Assembly (NCBI RefSeq): GCF_002797435.1
Contig: NZ_PGEN01000001.1
Span: forward strand, 1,182,501-1,246,500
Origin: Sphingomonas koreensis
Lineage (GTDB): Bacteria > Pseudomonadota > Alphaproteobacteria > Sphingomonadales > Sphingomonadaceae
Reading direction: 5' to 3'
Length of the DNA stretch: 64,000 nucleotides
Position 1 is the stretch's first letter. Every line of letters begins with the position of its first letter. Shown here in pieces: positions 1-9,596 of the stretch. The translations under genes and the position numbers were made by a program. The notes beneath the pieces are model-generated. The model was not told where the DNA came from. It saw only the letters and a program-made list of their open reading frames with translations, and made no database searches.

Positions 1-2
1 AA

Positions 3-1103
3 GCGCTGCTCCGGGAACTTCCGCGCCTGATGCGGATCGCGGGCGTACCCGGTGTCGCGATCGCGGTCGTCGACCGCGCGAAACCTGCCTGGAGCGGCAG
101 CTTCGGCGTGAAGAACATGCTCACCCGCGACCCGGTGCGCGAGGATACGCTGTTCGAAGCCGCATCGATGACCAAGCCGGTCTTCGCCTATGTCGTCATG
201 CGGCTGGTCGACGAGAAGCGGCTCGACCTCGACAAGCCGCTCGCCGCCTACCGCCCGCCGGCCAGTCCCGGCAACGATCCCAATCTTGAGCGCATTACCG
301 CCCGGCACGTGCTGGAGCATTCGACCGGCCTGCCCAACTGGTCCTCCGAGCCGCTCGTCACCAGCCAGCCCCCCGGATCGGGCTTCACCTATTCGGGCGA
401 AGCATTCGTCTGGCTCCAGATGGTCGTCGAGAAGATCATGGGCGCGAGCCTTGGCAGCGTGATGCAGGCGAAGCTGTTCGACCCGGCCGGAATGTCCCGC
501 AGCAGCTTCGGCTGGGACGAAGGAATCGCAAATGCGCTGGTCTTCGGCCATTCCGAACCCCCGGAGGGCGAACAGAAACTCCCGCGCCAGCCCACGCGCG
601 AGATGGGCGACCGGCTGCTTCCGCTCGCGGCGAAGTGGCGCAAGCCGATCGCGTCCTGGACCTATGAGGATTCGGTCGCAGCGATGCGCGAGACGGATCC
701 GAAGACGCCGCCATCGACTCACGGCCTGCTGGTCAATACTGCGGGCGGGCTGCTGACGACCGCGTCCGACTATGCGAAGTTCATGGTCCTCATGATGGAC
801 CGGCCGAACCGGGCGGCGTGGGAGATCGGCGATGCTTCCCGGCAGGCGATGCTCGCCCCCCGGCTCGAGATACGCGGGCGCGATATTTCGCGGGCGCTGG
901 GCTGGGAGATCGAGCAGGGCCCGCCCGGCCCGCTGTTCCAGCATAGCGGCAGCAACTACGGCATCTTCAAGACGCTGGGCGTCGGCGATGCCCGGCGCGG
1001 GCGGGCGATCATCGTCTTCACCAACGCCGCGAACGGGAATGCGCTCGCGGCCCGGATCGTTCGCGAGGCAACGGGGATCGACCGGTTGAAGTCGCTGGTC
1101 TGA
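3..1103 (+). CDS. Serine hydrolase, beta-lactamase/CubicO fold (5' end missing)
   Basis: Class C beta-lactamase-like or esterase-type serine hydrolase. Counting from the ATG at 30, SMTK (residues 46-49) is the SxxK nucleophile motif, a YSG triplet around residue 125 occupies the YxN position, and QHSGSN near residue 310 fits the third (KTG/HxG) box. The frame stays open from base 3 upstream of the ATG at 30, and no signal peptide is visible after that ATG, so the true start probably lies outside the window. The substrate cannot be told from the sequence: the family includes beta-lactamases, D-amino peptidases and esterases. The gene is convergent with the next gene and separated from it by 42 bp, so it need not be functionally linked. 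Confidence 0.85.
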   Translation, partial: ALLRELPRLMRIAGVPGVAIAVVDRAKPAWSGSFGVKNMLTRDPVREDTLFEAASMTKPVFAYVVMRLVDEKRLDLDKPLAAYRPPASPGNDPNLERITARHVLEHSTGLPNWSSEPLVTSQPPGSGFTYSGEAFVWLQMVVEKIMGASLGSVMQAKLFDPAGMSRSSFGWDEGIANALVFGHSEPPEGEQKLPRQPTREMGDRLLPLAAKWRKPIASWTYEDSVAAMRETDPKTPPSTHGLLVNTAGGLLTTASDYAKFMVLMMDRPNRAAWEIGDASRQAMLAPRLEIRGRDISRALGWEIEQGPPGPLFQHSGSNYGIFKTLGVGDARRGRAIIVFTNAANGNALAARIVREATGIDRLKSLV

Positions 1104-1145
1104 TCGGCGCGGTCGCGACCCCGCGTCCGATCATTCGCCGCCGGC

Positions 1146-3881
1146 TTACAGCGGTTTGCCTCCGATCTTGTAGGTCAACTGCATGAAGACGCTGCGGCCG
1201 ACGCTGTCGAACCAGGCGGTGTTGTAATAGGGATAGCTCGACCAGGTGTCGTCCTTGACCGGCTTGGTATCGAACAGGTTGCGCACCGTCAGCGATCCGC
1301 GCAGGTGATCGGTGAAGTCGTACTGGACGGTCGCGTTGAACAGGGTGCTGGCCTTGAGGAACGCGTCCTCGTCATAATTGGGCAGCTTGCCCAGCCGCGT
1401 GCCGGAAACGGTGAGCTTCAGCCCGTCATGGTCCCAGCTGATGCTGCCGCTAGACTTGTCGCGCGGCATGTAGAAGCCGCTGTCATACGCCAGCTTGTTC
1501 TCGATCGGATCGCCCGGATATTGCTGATAGGTGTGCTTGAACACGTGGCTGTGCGCCAGCGACAGGGTGAAGTCGCCGAAGCTGGTGGGCAGCGTGCCGC
1601 GGAAAGAGACGTCGATCCCGCTGGTCTTTTCGCGCGAGATATTGATCGGGTTGACGCGGATCGCTTCGATCTTGCCCGCGGAACCGCCGCTCGCAAAACG
1701 CCGGATCCGTGCGAGCGCGTCCACGCAGGTCGGTGAATTGGGGTCGAGCTTACCTCCAACATCGGGGCGGCAATCCGCCTCGTCGCGGGTGATCTGATCG
1801 ACACTCAGGTCGGTGACCTGATTGTCGAGCGTGACGCGGAAATAATCGACCGAGATATGCAGCCGGCGCGATGGCGAGAACACCATGCCAGCGGTCAGCG
1901 ACTTGCCCGTTTCGGGCTTCAGGTTGCGGCTACCCGTGCGGTTGACGACGATGCCGGTCTCATAGTCCTCGCAGTCGCTGACCCCTGCCCCGGGGATATC
2001 CTGCCGACAGGTGGCATAATCGATTACATTGCCTTCGACATTGCCCGGCCCGGTGAACACGTAATGGAGGTCGGGCGCGCGGAAGGCGGTGCCATAGGCG
2101 GCACGGAACAACAGGCTGTTGGTCGGCCGAACCTCGATTCCGCCGTTATAGGTGAACTTGCCGACATTGCGGTCGGCAAAGCCGAACGTGTCGTAGCGCC
2201 CCGCGCCGGTCAGCGTGAGGAAGTTGAGCACCGGGACACGCAATTCGCCGCCGATAGCCGCATGGCTGCGGCTGCCCGAGCCGTCGCTGTCCTTCCAGCT
2301 GAAATAATAGTCGGTCAGCGCCAGCGGATCAGGGCGCAGATTATAGCCCTGCTTGCCATATTCGGCGACCGCCGCGAACCCGACCGGACCCGCGGGCAAC
2401 CGGAACAGTTCACCGTTGGTCAGCGTCGCCTGCGCATTGCTGGTCCAGCTATAGGGGCGATAGACGGTATCGGCGGAGATACCCGCATATTCGGCGGGGG
2501 TCAGCGCCGTGTAGAGCCGTGCCGGATTGGCATTGTAGATCGGATAGCCGCTATCCGCGTCGATGCCGAGCCGATCGCCCAGGAACAGCTTCTGCGCCTT
2601 GCTGTTGATGATCTGCGGCCAGCGCACGATCGATTGATAGCGGCTGTAGTTGAACGACAGCTCGTAATTCCAGGTGCCGCCGACGGTGCCGCGGATCCCC
2701 GGCGTGATGCTGTAGGTGGTCTGCTTGATCCGCTGCATCTGGAAGCCGCCGGTTTCCTCCGGCGTGAACTGGCGCCCCCAATCCTCAATCTGGTCGGTGA
2801 AGCTGTTGTAGAAGTTGTTGTCGGCGCTGCTCGACACCTGTTCGAACGACCATTTCGTCACGTCGTACATCAGGCGTACTTTGCTGATCCCCAGCTGGAA
2901 GTCAGCGAACAGCTTGGCATTGTCCGACAACTCGTACGACATCGTGCCGAAGCTGTTGAATCCCTTGCGGCCGGACACGATCGTTCCATATGCGATCGAG
3001 TCCTGGCTGCCGCAGAAATCGCCATAGCGCGGACGATTATACTGGCGGATGCTGCCCCGGTTGAGTCCCGCCAGTGCGGCGCAAGCGCCCGCCGGCGGCG
3101 TAAGATAATCGACATCCTCGTTGGCGCGATAGAAAGTCCGCCGCGCCAGCGTGTTCACCGGGCTGTCCAGGGTGCTGTCCTGGATGTCGCGATCGAACGC
3201 CCAGAGCGGCCGCTGGTCGAGATATTCGATGCCGCCCGCAATGCTGAAACGGCCGGACGACCAGCCGCCCGTCGCGGTGATCCGATGCGACAGCCCGCCG
3301 CCATGCTCGGTGCGGCCATGGCGATAGTCGAGCGTGATGCCGTCGAGCTTCTCCTTCATCTTGAAGTTGATGACGCCGGCGATCGCATCCGAGCCATAGA
3401 TTGCGGAGGCCGCGCCGCTCAGCACCTCGACGCGCTCGATCAGGCTGACCGGGATGTTCGAGATATCGGTGAAGTTGCTCCGCCCGATATAGGGAAGCGG
3501 GAAATCGGCGATCCGACGGCCGTTGATCAGCACCAGCGTATGGTTCGGCCCCAGCCCGCGCAGATCGACCTGTTGTGCGCCCGGGGTGAAATCGGAACTG
3601 CTGCCCGACTGCGGGCTTTGCGTCTCGCCGCTGTTCTGCGGCAGGGCGGCCAGCATTTCGGGAACGCTGGTATAGCCGTTCGACCGGATCGTATCGGCAT
3701 CGATGACGGTGACCGGGGCCGGACCTTCCTTGATCGTGGGAATGCGCGATCCGATCACGACCACTTCGCGGGGCTGTTCCTCGGCGGGAGCGTCCTGCGC
3801 AAAGGCCGGCGCGGCAAGCGCGCTCGCACAGCAGCCGATGGCCAGATGAACCCGAAACGCGCGGCGCATCGAATATGTCAT
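1146..3881 (-). CDS. TonB-dependent outer-membrane receptor
   Basis: 911-residue TonB-dependent receptor. A signal peptide ends near AFAQDAPA (about residue 29), and VVIGSRIP follows as the segment before the plug. The plug domain contains the typical LRGLGPNHTLVLINGRR and SAIYGSDAIAGVINF stretches (about residues 105-170), followed by a long barrel. Paired cysteines in the barrel (CRQD..DCED and CRPD..TCVD) resemble the peptide-type receptors abundant in sphingomonads. It is divergent from an exported cyanophycinase/isoaspartyl-peptidase fusion, with a 153-bp shared upstream region, so import of peptide or amino-acid products is a reasonable inference. The ligand is not shown by sequence. 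Confidence 0.93.
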   Translation of the reverse strand: MTYSMRRAFRVHLAIGCCASALAAPAFAQDAPAEEQPREVVVIGSRIPTIKEGPAPVTVIDADTIRSNGYTSVPEMLAALPQNSGETQSPQSGSSSDFTPGAQQVDLRGLGPNHTLVLINGRRIADFPLPYIGRSNFTDISNIPVSLIERVEVLSGAASAIYGSDAIAGVINFKMKEKLDGITLDYRHGRTEHGGGLSHRITATGGWSSGRFSIAGGIEYLDQRPLWAFDRDIQDSTLDSPVNTLARRTFYRANEDVDYLTPPAGACAALAGLNRGSIRQYNRPRYGDFCGSQDSIAYGTIVSGRKGFNSFGTMSYELSDNAKLFADFQLGISKVRLMYDVTKWSFEQVSSSADNNFYNSFTDQIEDWGRQFTPEETGGFQMQRIKQTTYSITPGIRGTVGGTWNYELSFNYSRYQSIVRWPQIINSKAQKLFLGDRLGIDADSGYPIYNANPARLYTALTPAEYAGISADTVYRPYSWTSNAQATLTNGELFRLPAGPVGFAAVAEYGKQGYNLRPDPLALTDYYFSWKDSDGSGSRSHAAIGGELRVPVLNFLTLTGAGRYDTFGFADRNVGKFTYNGGIEVRPTNSLLFRAAYGTAFRAPDLHYVFTGPGNVEGNVIDYATCRQDIPGAGVSDCEDYETGIVVNRTGSRNLKPETGKSLTAGMVFSPSRRLHISVDYFRVTLDNQVTDLSVDQITRDEADCRPDVGGKLDPNSPTCVDALARIRRFASGGSAGKIEAIRVNPINISREKTSGIDVSFRGTLPTSFGDFTLSLAHSHVFKHTYQQYPGDPIENKLAYDSGFYMPRDKSSGSISWDHDGLKLTVSGTRLGKLPNYDEDAFLKASTLFNATVQYDFTDHLRGSLTVRNLFDTKPVKDDTWSSYPYYNTAWFDSVGRSVFMQLTYKIGGKPL

Positions 3882-3961
3882 GTCGCTCCCCCTCTTGCAC
3901 GCCAGCCGACCTTCACCCGTCGAGATGACGGATCGGAAAGTTCAACATATCGTCGAAATTG

Positions 3962-4012
3962 GCAATCAAATTATTGCATACGGCCTCTAAACTGTATCAA
4001 ACTGCGTACAAT
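3962..4012 (+). promoter_or_regulatory. Putative operator/promoter between TonB receptor and peptidase fusion
   Basis: The 153-bp divergent region is visibly AT-rich compared with its surroundings. GCAAT-N6-ATTGC (3962-3977) is a short perfect inverted repeat, and TACAAT (4007-4012) could serve as a -10 box for the rightward gene. No convincing -35 box is seen. An Lrp/AsnC-type regulator is encoded two genes down in the same transcript, and such proteins bind AT-rich dyads, so autoregulation here is possible. This is inference. Confidence 0.3.
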
Positions 4013-4034
4013 CTGTTCAACGGAGCCGTTTTCA

Positions 4035-5954
4035 ATGCGGGTATTGCTTCTTCTGGTTATCGCGACCCTCGGATTTGTCCCCGCTGCGGCAGGCGCCAAG
4101 ACCAAGACGTTCGACCGCTATGTCGAGGGCAAGCTTTCCGCGCCGACGCCAGGACAGCGCTCGGGCGGGCTGCTCCTGATGGGTGGCGGCGACCGCAATC
4201 ACGACGCCATGCGCTGGTTCTTCGCCAAGGCCGGGAACGGCCATATCGTCATCCTGCGCGCCTCCTATGCGGGCGAGATCGGTAAGGAGTTCGTGAAGGA
4301 GATCGGCGGGGTCGCCTCGGCCGAGACCTTTGTTTTCCACGATCGCGCCGCCGCCTCCGATCCCCGGATCCTGGCGGCGCTTCGCCGCGCCGACGGCATC
4401 TTCCTCGCCGGCGGCGATCAGGCAAATTATGTGCGCTACTGGAAGGGTACGGAGGTCGCGCGCCTGCTCACCGCGCATGTCGCGGCAGGCAAGCCGCTCG
4501 CCGGCACCAGCGCGGGTCTCGCGATGCTGGGCGAAGCGCTCTACGGGGCAAGCGACGGCGGCAGCATCAAGTCGCCCGAGGCACTCGCCGATCCGTTCGG
4601 CCCGGCGAACACCATCGAACGCGACTTCCTCGACATCGCACTGCTCAAGGGCGTGGTGACCGATACGCATTTCAAGGAGCGCGACCGGCTCGGCCGCCTC
4701 TTCGCCTTTGTCGCCAAGGCCCAGCTTGGGCGCCCGTCGGACTCGCCGGCGATGATCGGCGTCGGAGTGGATGAAAGCGCCGCAGTCGCGGTCGAGGCCG
4801 ACGGCCGCGGACGCGTCTATGCGATCGAGCCCGATGGCGGCGCCTGGATCGTCGATGGATCGGCGCTGCGCGTGGCGCCGTCTCGCGGCGTGCTCGTCGC
4901 GGATCGGATCAAGGTCACGGTCATGAACACCGCATCCGTCCTCCATCTGCCCTCGGGCCGGGTCGATAATCCCGCCTCTGTGCGCCGCTATGCGGCGGCC
5001 GGCGGCGAGATTTCGGAAATGCCGCGCTGGTCGCTCGCGATCCATGGCGGTGCCGGCGTCATCGAGCGCGGCACGCTGACCCCGGCAAAGGAAGCCGCCT
5101 ATCGGGCCGGCCTTGCCGAAGCGCTGCGCGCCGGCGGTGCGGTCCTCGATCGCGGCGGCCCGGCGCTCGATGCGGTCGCCGCGGCTGTCCGCATCCTGGA
5201 GGACAATCCCCTGTTCAATGCCGGTCGCGGCGCGGTGTTCACCGCGGAGGGCCGCAACGAACTCGACGCGGCGATCATGGACGGTGCCACGCAAAAGGCG
5301 GGTGCCGTCGCCGGAGTCACCCGAACGCGGCATCCGATCGACCTTGCCCGGGCAGTGATGGACAAGACCCGCCATGTGATGCTGGCCAGAGACGGCGCCG
5401 ATCGCTTCTCGATCGAACAGGGTCTCGAGCAGGTCGCCCCCGAATGGTTCCGGACCGAAGAGCGCTGGCAGCAATTGCAGGCGTGGCGCAACAAGCAGGC
5501 GGGCGCGGTCGATCGATCCCATTTGTTCGGAACAGTAGGCGCGGTGGCGCTCGACGCCGACGGTAACCTCGCCGCCGCCACTTCGACCGGCGGCATGACC
5601 GGAAAGCGCTGGGGCCGGGTCGGCGATTCCCCGATCATCGGCGCCGGTACGTATGCGAAGAATGGCCAGTGCGCGGTATCGGCGACCGGGTCCGGGGAGT
5701 ATTTCATTCGTGAGAGCGCGGCGCGCCAGGTCTGCGATCGCGTCGCCTGGAACGGCGAGACCCTTGCAAACGCCGCGCAGGCGACGATCATGGCGGTAGG
5801 ATCGATCGGAGGCGACGGAGGGCTGATCGCAATGGGTTCGAATGGCAAGCCGGCGTTCGCGATCAATGATCTCGGCATGTATCGCGGCCGGATCGGGCCG
5901 GGGAGCGAGCCGCAAACGGCGATCTTCGCCGACGAGCGTTTCCCGGAACGCTGA
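4035..5954 (+). CDS. Exported cyanophycinase-isoaspartyl peptidase fusion
   Basis: 639-residue two-enzyme protein. Residues 1-20 form a signal peptide. Residues about 42-320 are a cyanophycinase-like S51 peptidase: GGDQ (126-129), the nucleophile elbow GTSAG with Ser159, and the DTHF motif with His212. Residues about 331-639 are an isoaspartyl peptidase/type 2 asparaginase (Ntn hydrolase): AIHGGAG (336-341), FNAGRGAVF, GTVGAVALD with the predicted self-processing Thr500, then TSTGG and GSGEYFIR. Cyanophycinases release beta-Asp-Arg dipeptides, and isoaspartyl peptidases split those to Asp and Arg, so the fusion would carry out both steps outside the cytoplasm. The ATG at 4035 is chosen because it starts the signal peptide; the frame is open far upstream but lies antisense to the receptor gene. 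The stop overlaps the next start by one base (TGATG). Confidence 0.9.
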   Translation: MRVLLLLVIATLGFVPAAAGAKTKTFDRYVEGKLSAPTPGQRSGGLLLMGGGDRNHDAMRWFFAKAGNGHIVILRASYAGEIGKEFVKEIGGVASAETFVFHDRAAASDPRILAALRRADGIFLAGGDQANYVRYWKGTEVARLLTAHVAAGKPLAGTSAGLAMLGEALYGASDGGSIKSPEALADPFGPANTIERDFLDIALLKGVVTDTHFKERDRLGRLFAFVAKAQLGRPSDSPAMIGVGVDESAAVAVEADGRGRVYAIEPDGGAWIVDGSALRVAPSRGVLVADRIKVTVMNTASVLHLPSGRVDNPASVRRYAAAGGEISEMPRWSLAIHGGAGVIERGTLTPAKEAAYRAGLAEALRAGGAVLDRGGPALDAVAAAVRILEDNPLFNAGRGAVFTAEGRNELDAAIMDGATQKAGAVAGVTRTRHPIDLARAVMDKTRHVMLARDGADRFSIEQGLEQVAPEWFRTEERWQQLQAWRNKQAGAVDRSHLFGTVGAVALDADGNLAAATSTGGMTGKRWGRVGDSPIIGAGTYAKNGQCAVSATGSGEYFIRESAARQVCDRVAWNGETLANAAQATIMAVGSIGGDGGLIAMGSNGKPAFAINDLGMYRGRIGPGSEPQTAIFADERFPER

Positions 5955-6397
5955 TGTCGGGCCAGCCGAACCTCGACGAGGTCGACGTCCGGCTCCTCGG
6001 CCTGTTGCGCGACGATGCGCGCCAGCCGATCGCCCAGCTTGCCAAGGAACTCGGCATTTCCCGCGGCCAGCTCTACTCGCGCCTCGCCCGCCTTGAGGAG
6101 AGCGGAGTCGTCGACGGATATACCGTCAGGCTTGGCGACGCCTTTGCCCGCAGCCGCCTGCGCGCGCATGTCATGATCAAGACCGCGCCGCGCTTCCGCC
6201 GCGAGCTCGAATCGCTTCTTTCGGAGATCGTCCAGGTCTCGGCGATCCATGCGATCAGCGGTGAGTTCGATTATATCGCGATGCTGGAAGCCGAGGACGG
6301 GGTGGAACTGAACCGGCTCGTCGACGAGATCGGGATGCTGGACGGTGTCGAGTTCACGCGCAGTTCGGTCATTCTGGCGACCAAGCTCGAACGGTGA
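5954..6397 (+). CDS. Lrp/AsnC-family transcriptional regulator
   Basis: 147 residues. The N-terminal winged HTH has the family's typical opening (LDEVDVRLLGLLRDDAR..IAQLAKELGISR) and the C-terminal half is an RAM-type ligand-binding fold (VQVSAIHAISGEFDYIAML). These regulators usually sense amino acids and act as dimers or octamers. Its start codon overlaps the stop of the peptidase fusion, so the two are probably translationally coupled. Asp, Arg or a related amino acid is a plausible effector, given the upstream enzyme. It is convergent with cueR, 18 bp away. Confidence 0.93.
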   Translation: MSGQPNLDEVDVRLLGLLRDDARQPIAQLAKELGISRGQLYSRLARLEESGVVDGYTVRLGDAFARSRLRAHVMIKTAPRFRRELESLLSEIVQVSAIHAISGEFDYIAMLEAEDGVELNRLVDEIGMLDGVEFTRSSVILATKLER

Positions 6398-6415
6398 AAT
6401 GAGTGTGCGTTGCCG

Positions 6416-6913
6416 TCAATGCGCGGACGCCTTGCGCGGCTGAGGGCCTTTCCGTCGGGCGGATTGCTCGCCGGGATCGCCGAAGCGATGAGGTTCCCGG
6501 GGTTGCAGGTCCGGCAAGCCGCACTCGCCCTCCGCCAGCCCTTCGATGATCGGGCAATCGGGGCGGTCGTCCCCGTGGCAGTGATTCGCCAGCGTCTCGA
6601 GCGTGCGAACCATCGCCTCGATTTCCGTAACCTTGTCCTTGAGCCGCTCGACATGCTCAAGCGCGATCGCTTTCACGTCGGCGCTGGCCCGGCTGCGGTC
6701 CGACCACAGCCCGAGGAGGTCACCGATCTGCTCGACCGCAAAGCCCAGGTCGCGCGCGCGTCGGATGAATCGCAATCGATGCACGTCAGCATCGTCATAG
6801 TCGCGATACCCCGACTCCTGGCGCAACGGCTGGGGGATGAGCCCGGTTTGCTCGTAATAGCGGATCATCTTGGCCGAGACGCCCGACAGTTTAGCGGCGC
6901 GGCCGATGTTCAA
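6416..6913 (-). CDS. cueR: CueR-type Cu(I)-responsive MerR regulator
   Basis: 165-residue MerR-family activator. The HTH is at the N-terminus ([21 protein letters not shown]), followed by a dimerisation helix and the metal loop [12 protein letters not shown], with Cys112 and Cys120 at the spacing and numbering of known CueR proteins. This predicts Cu(I)/Ag(I) sensing. The C-terminal tail after about residue 135 is longer than usual and is Arg/Lys-rich. Its start overlaps the copA stop by 4 bp, so it is the second gene of a copA-cueR transcript and would be autoregulated through the CueR box upstream of copA. Confidence 0.95.
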   Translation of the reverse strand: MNIGRAAKLSGVSAKMIRYYEQTGLIPQPLRQESGYRDYDDADVHRLRFIRRARDLGFAVEQIGDLLGLWSDRSRASADVKAIALEHVERLKDKVTEIEAMVRTLETLANHCHGDDRPDCPIIEGLAEGECGLPDLQPREPHRFGDPGEQSARRKGPQPRKASAH

Positions 6914-9444
6914 CGCGCTTCTCCTTGATCATGCCGGCTGGCGGCGATCGCCGGCCGGAAGGCCTTCAGCCGGAGCGCGTTGGTTAGCACGAAGATGCTC
7001 GAAAGCGCCATCGCGCCCGCCGCGAAGATCGGTGACAGGAGTGCGCCGTTGAGCGGATAGAGCGCACCCGCGGCGACCGGGATCAGCGCCACATTGTATC
7101 CGAAGGCCCAGAACAGGTTCTCCCTGATGTTGCGGATCGTCGCCTTGGACAGGGCGATCGCATTGACCACGCCCCTGAGGTCCCCGGACATCAGCACGAC
7201 ATCGGCGGACTCGATCGCGACATCGGTACCGGTACCGATCGCAAGCCCGACATCAGCCGAAGCGAGCGCCGGCGCGTCGTTGATGCCGTCTCCGACGAAG
7301 GCGATTTTGCGGTCGGCGGCGCGCAGGCGGTGGAGCGCGGCGACCTTGCCGCCGGGAAGAACCTCGCCGATCACCTCGTCGATCCCGAGCGTGCGCGCCA
7401 CGGCATCGGCCGTCGCCTGATTGTCGCCCGTGATCATCGCGACCTTGAGCCCGAGATCGTGCAGCGCCCGAATCGCCTCGGGCGTCGTCTCCCTGATCGG
7501 GTCGGCGACCGCGATGATCGCCGCGAGGCTGCCGTCGATCGCCGCATAGAGCGGCGTCCGCCCCAGCGCGCCCAGTTCGGCTGCCTTGCCAGCGAAGGCG
7601 GACACGTCATGACCGAGCTTCGCCATGAAGCGATCGGCGCCGACCTGCACCGCCCGTCCCCCGACCTGCGCCGACACGCCATATCCGGGTGTCGCCTCGA
7701 ACGCCTCGGCCGGCGGCACCGCAAGACCGCGCGCCCTCGCCGCAGCGACGATCGCCCCGGCAATGGGGTGCTCGGACCGCGCTTCGACCGCGGCGACCAG
7801 CGCGAGCGCCGTATCGCGCTCGAACCCCTCGGCAGGCTCGAGGTCGGTCAGCTCCGGACGCCCCTTGGTCAGGGTTCCGGTCTTGTCGAGCGCGACGACG
7901 CTGACGTCGCGCAGCGTCTGCAGCGCCTCGCCCTTGCGGAACAAGACGCCGAGTTCCGCCGCACGCCCGGTTCCGACCATGATCGATGTGGGCGTCGCGA
8001 GCCCCATGGCGCACGGGCAGGCGATGATGAGAACCGCGACCGCATTGACCAGCGCGAAGGTCAGCGCCGGATCGGGACCGAAGACGAGCCAGATCGCAAA
8101 GGTCAGCGCCGCGACACCCATCACCACGGGCACGAACCAGGCGGTGACCTTGTCGACCATCGCCTGGATCGGAAGCTTCGACCCCTGCGCCTGTTCGACC
8201 ATGCGGATGATCTGAGCGAGAACCGTATCCGCGCCGACCTTTGTCGCGCGGAAGGTGAAGGCGCCGGTGGTGTTGATCGTGCCGCCGACCACGGCAGCGC
8301 CCGCCGCCTTGGCGACCGGAACCGGTTCGCCGGTGATCATCGATTCATCGACATAGGAGCTGCCCTCGACGACGTCGCCATCGACCGGCACGCGCTCGCC
8401 CGGACGCACCTCGACCGCATCGCCCGCAACGACATCGGCCAGCGCGACGTCGAGAACCGCGCCGTCGCGCACGACGCGCGCGGTCTTGGCCTGGAGCCCG
8501 GCAAGACGCTTGATCGCCTCCGACGTCCGCCCCTTTGCCCTGGCCTCGAGATAGCGGCCGAGCAGGATCAGGGCGACGATCACCGCCGCCGCCTCATAAT
8601 AGACATTGGCGGTACCGGCCGGCAGAACCCCCGGGGCGAAGGTGGCGACGAGCGAATAGCCCCAGGCGGCGCTGGTGCCGAGCGCGACGAGCGAATTCAT
8701 GTCGGGCGTGCCGCGCAGGATCGCGGGAACGCCCTTGCGGAAGAAGCGCAATCCCGGCCCGAACAGCACGAGCGTGGTGAGCACGAACTGGATCAGCCAG
8801 CTCGCCTGCATCCCGATCGTCGCCATCACCCAATCATGAACCCCGGGGATGAGGTGCGACCCCATTTCGAGCACGAACACCGGCAAGGCCAGCGCCGCCG
8901 CCAGGACGAGCGAGCCGCGAAGGCCCCGCAGCTCGGCATCGCGCGCAGCAGCTTCGCGATCGGGCGCTGTACGATCGGTTTCGAGGCGCCGTGGCGTGTA
9001 GCCCGCACGACGGACCGCGGCCTCCAGATCCCCGAGCGTGGCAATCCCGCTGCGATAGCGGATGCTGGCGCGTTCGGTCGCCAGGTTGACGCTTGCCGCC
9101 GTGACCCCCGGTACGCCGGCAAGCGCCTTTTCGACATGGCCAACGCACGACGCGCAGGTCATCCCCTCGACGCCGAGTTCGGTCTCGATCTCCGGCACCT
9201 GATATCCGGCATGTTCGATCGCCTGAATCACCGCCTGCGGATCCGGCGCGCCCGCAAAGGTGACGTCGGCCCTTTCCGTCGCCAGATTGACGCTGACGGC
9301 GACGACCCCGGGCAGGCGAGCGACCGCCTTTTCGATGTGACCGACGCACGAGGCACAGGTCATGCCGGCGACGGCGACGCTCATCGGCGCCGTCCCGCTC
9401 GCGGGAGCGACCGACTTCCTGTTCAATTCCATGACGTTGGACAT
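6910..9444 (-). CDS. copA: Copper-exporting P1B-type ATPase
   Basis: 844-residue Cu(I) efflux ATPase of the inner membrane. Two N-terminal heavy-metal-binding domains carry MTCASC (Cys30/Cys33 and Cys97/Cys100). The transmembrane copper site is CPC at 476-478, the phosphorylated Asp is D520 in DKTGTL, TGEP (about 371) is the actuator loop, and SEHP marks the nucleotide-binding domain. The C-terminal hinge ([10 protein letters not shown]) is present, and the length is normal for a two-HMA CopA. It is transcribed from a CueR-type promoter immediately upstream and is followed by cueR with a 4-bp overlap. Confidence 0.97.
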   Translation of the reverse strand: MSNVMELNRKSVAPASGTAPMSVAVAGMTCASCVGHIEKAVARLPGVVAVSVNLATERADVTFAGAPDPQAVIQAIEHAGYQVPEIETELGVEGMTCASCVGHVEKALAGVPGVTAASVNLATERASIRYRSGIATLGDLEAAVRRAGYTPRRLETDRTAPDREAAARDAELRGLRGSLVLAAALALPVFVLEMGSHLIPGVHDWVMATIGMQASWLIQFVLTTLVLFGPGLRFFRKGVPAILRGTPDMNSLVALGTSAAWGYSLVATFAPGVLPAGTANVYYEAAAVIVALILLGRYLEARAKGRTSEAIKRLAGLQAKTARVVRDGAVLDVALADVVAGDAVEVRPGERVPVDGDVVEGSSYVDESMITGEPVPVAKAAGAAVVGGTINTTGAFTFRATKVGADTVLAQIIRMVEQAQGSKLPIQAMVDKVTAWFVPVVMGVAALTFAIWLVFGPDPALTFALVNAVAVLIIACPCAMGLATPTSIMVGTGRAAELGVLFRKGEALQTLRDVSVVALDKTGTLTKGRPELTDLEPAEGFERDTALALVAAVEARSEHPIAGAIVAAARARGLAVPPAEAFEATPGYGVSAQVGGRAVQVGADRFMAKLGHDVSAFAGKAAELGALGRTPLYAAIDGSLAAIIAVADPIRETTPEAIRALHDLGLKVAMITGDNQATADAVARTLGIDEVIGEVLPGGKVAALHRLRAADRKIAFVGDGINDAPALASADVGLAIGTGTDVAIESADVVLMSGDLRGVVNAIALSKATIRNIRENLFWAFGYNVALIPVAAGALYPLNGALLSPIFAAGAMALSSIFVLTNALRLKAFRPAIAASRHDQGEAR

Positions 9445-9477
9445 CGCAGCACACTCCGGCTTTCCTTGTTCGACCGG

Positions 9478-9508
9478 AATGTGGGGCTTCCCATCATGGG
9501 AAGGTCAA
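9478..9508 (-). promoter_or_regulatory. CueR-type promoter of copA
   Basis: On the minus strand this reads TTGACC-N19-CACATT (-35 at 9508-9503, -10 at 9483-9478). The over-long 19-bp spacer contains the dyad CTTCCCATGATGGGAAG. A 19-20 bp spacer with a centred dyad is the hallmark of MerR-family activated promoters, and the dyad matches the CueR consensus (ACCTTCC..GGAAGG). It lies 34 bp upstream of the copA start. Confidence 0.85.
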
Positions 9509-9534
9509 GGGGCAAGACAACGCGCGCCAGGCGG

Positions 9535-9565
9535 TTGACCTTACCATGATGGCAAGCCCCATCTC
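9535..9565 (+). promoter_or_regulatory. Second CueR-type promoter, for the copZ-like gene
   Basis: TTGACC (9535-9540) is followed by a 19-bp spacer holding CTTACCATGATGGCAAG, a near copy of the copA operator in the opposite orientation. The -10 box (CATCTC at 9560) is weak. The site sits 31 bp upstream of the small copper-chaperone gene and about 26 bp from the copA box, giving two back-to-back CueR sites for divergent transcription. Confidence 0.75.
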
Positions 9566-9596
9566 CACGCCTCCACCAAGATCAGGAGGTTCCAAG

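Noticed and set aside
1857..4034. Long open extension upstream of the cyanophycinase/isoaspartyl-peptidase start
   Set aside because: It is antisense to the TonB receptor gene, has no domain, and the signal peptide at 4035 gives a natural start.
7330..9549. 739-codon plus-strand frame opposite copA
   Set aside because: Shadow frame with skewed Arg/Asp composition; copA is unambiguous on the other strand.
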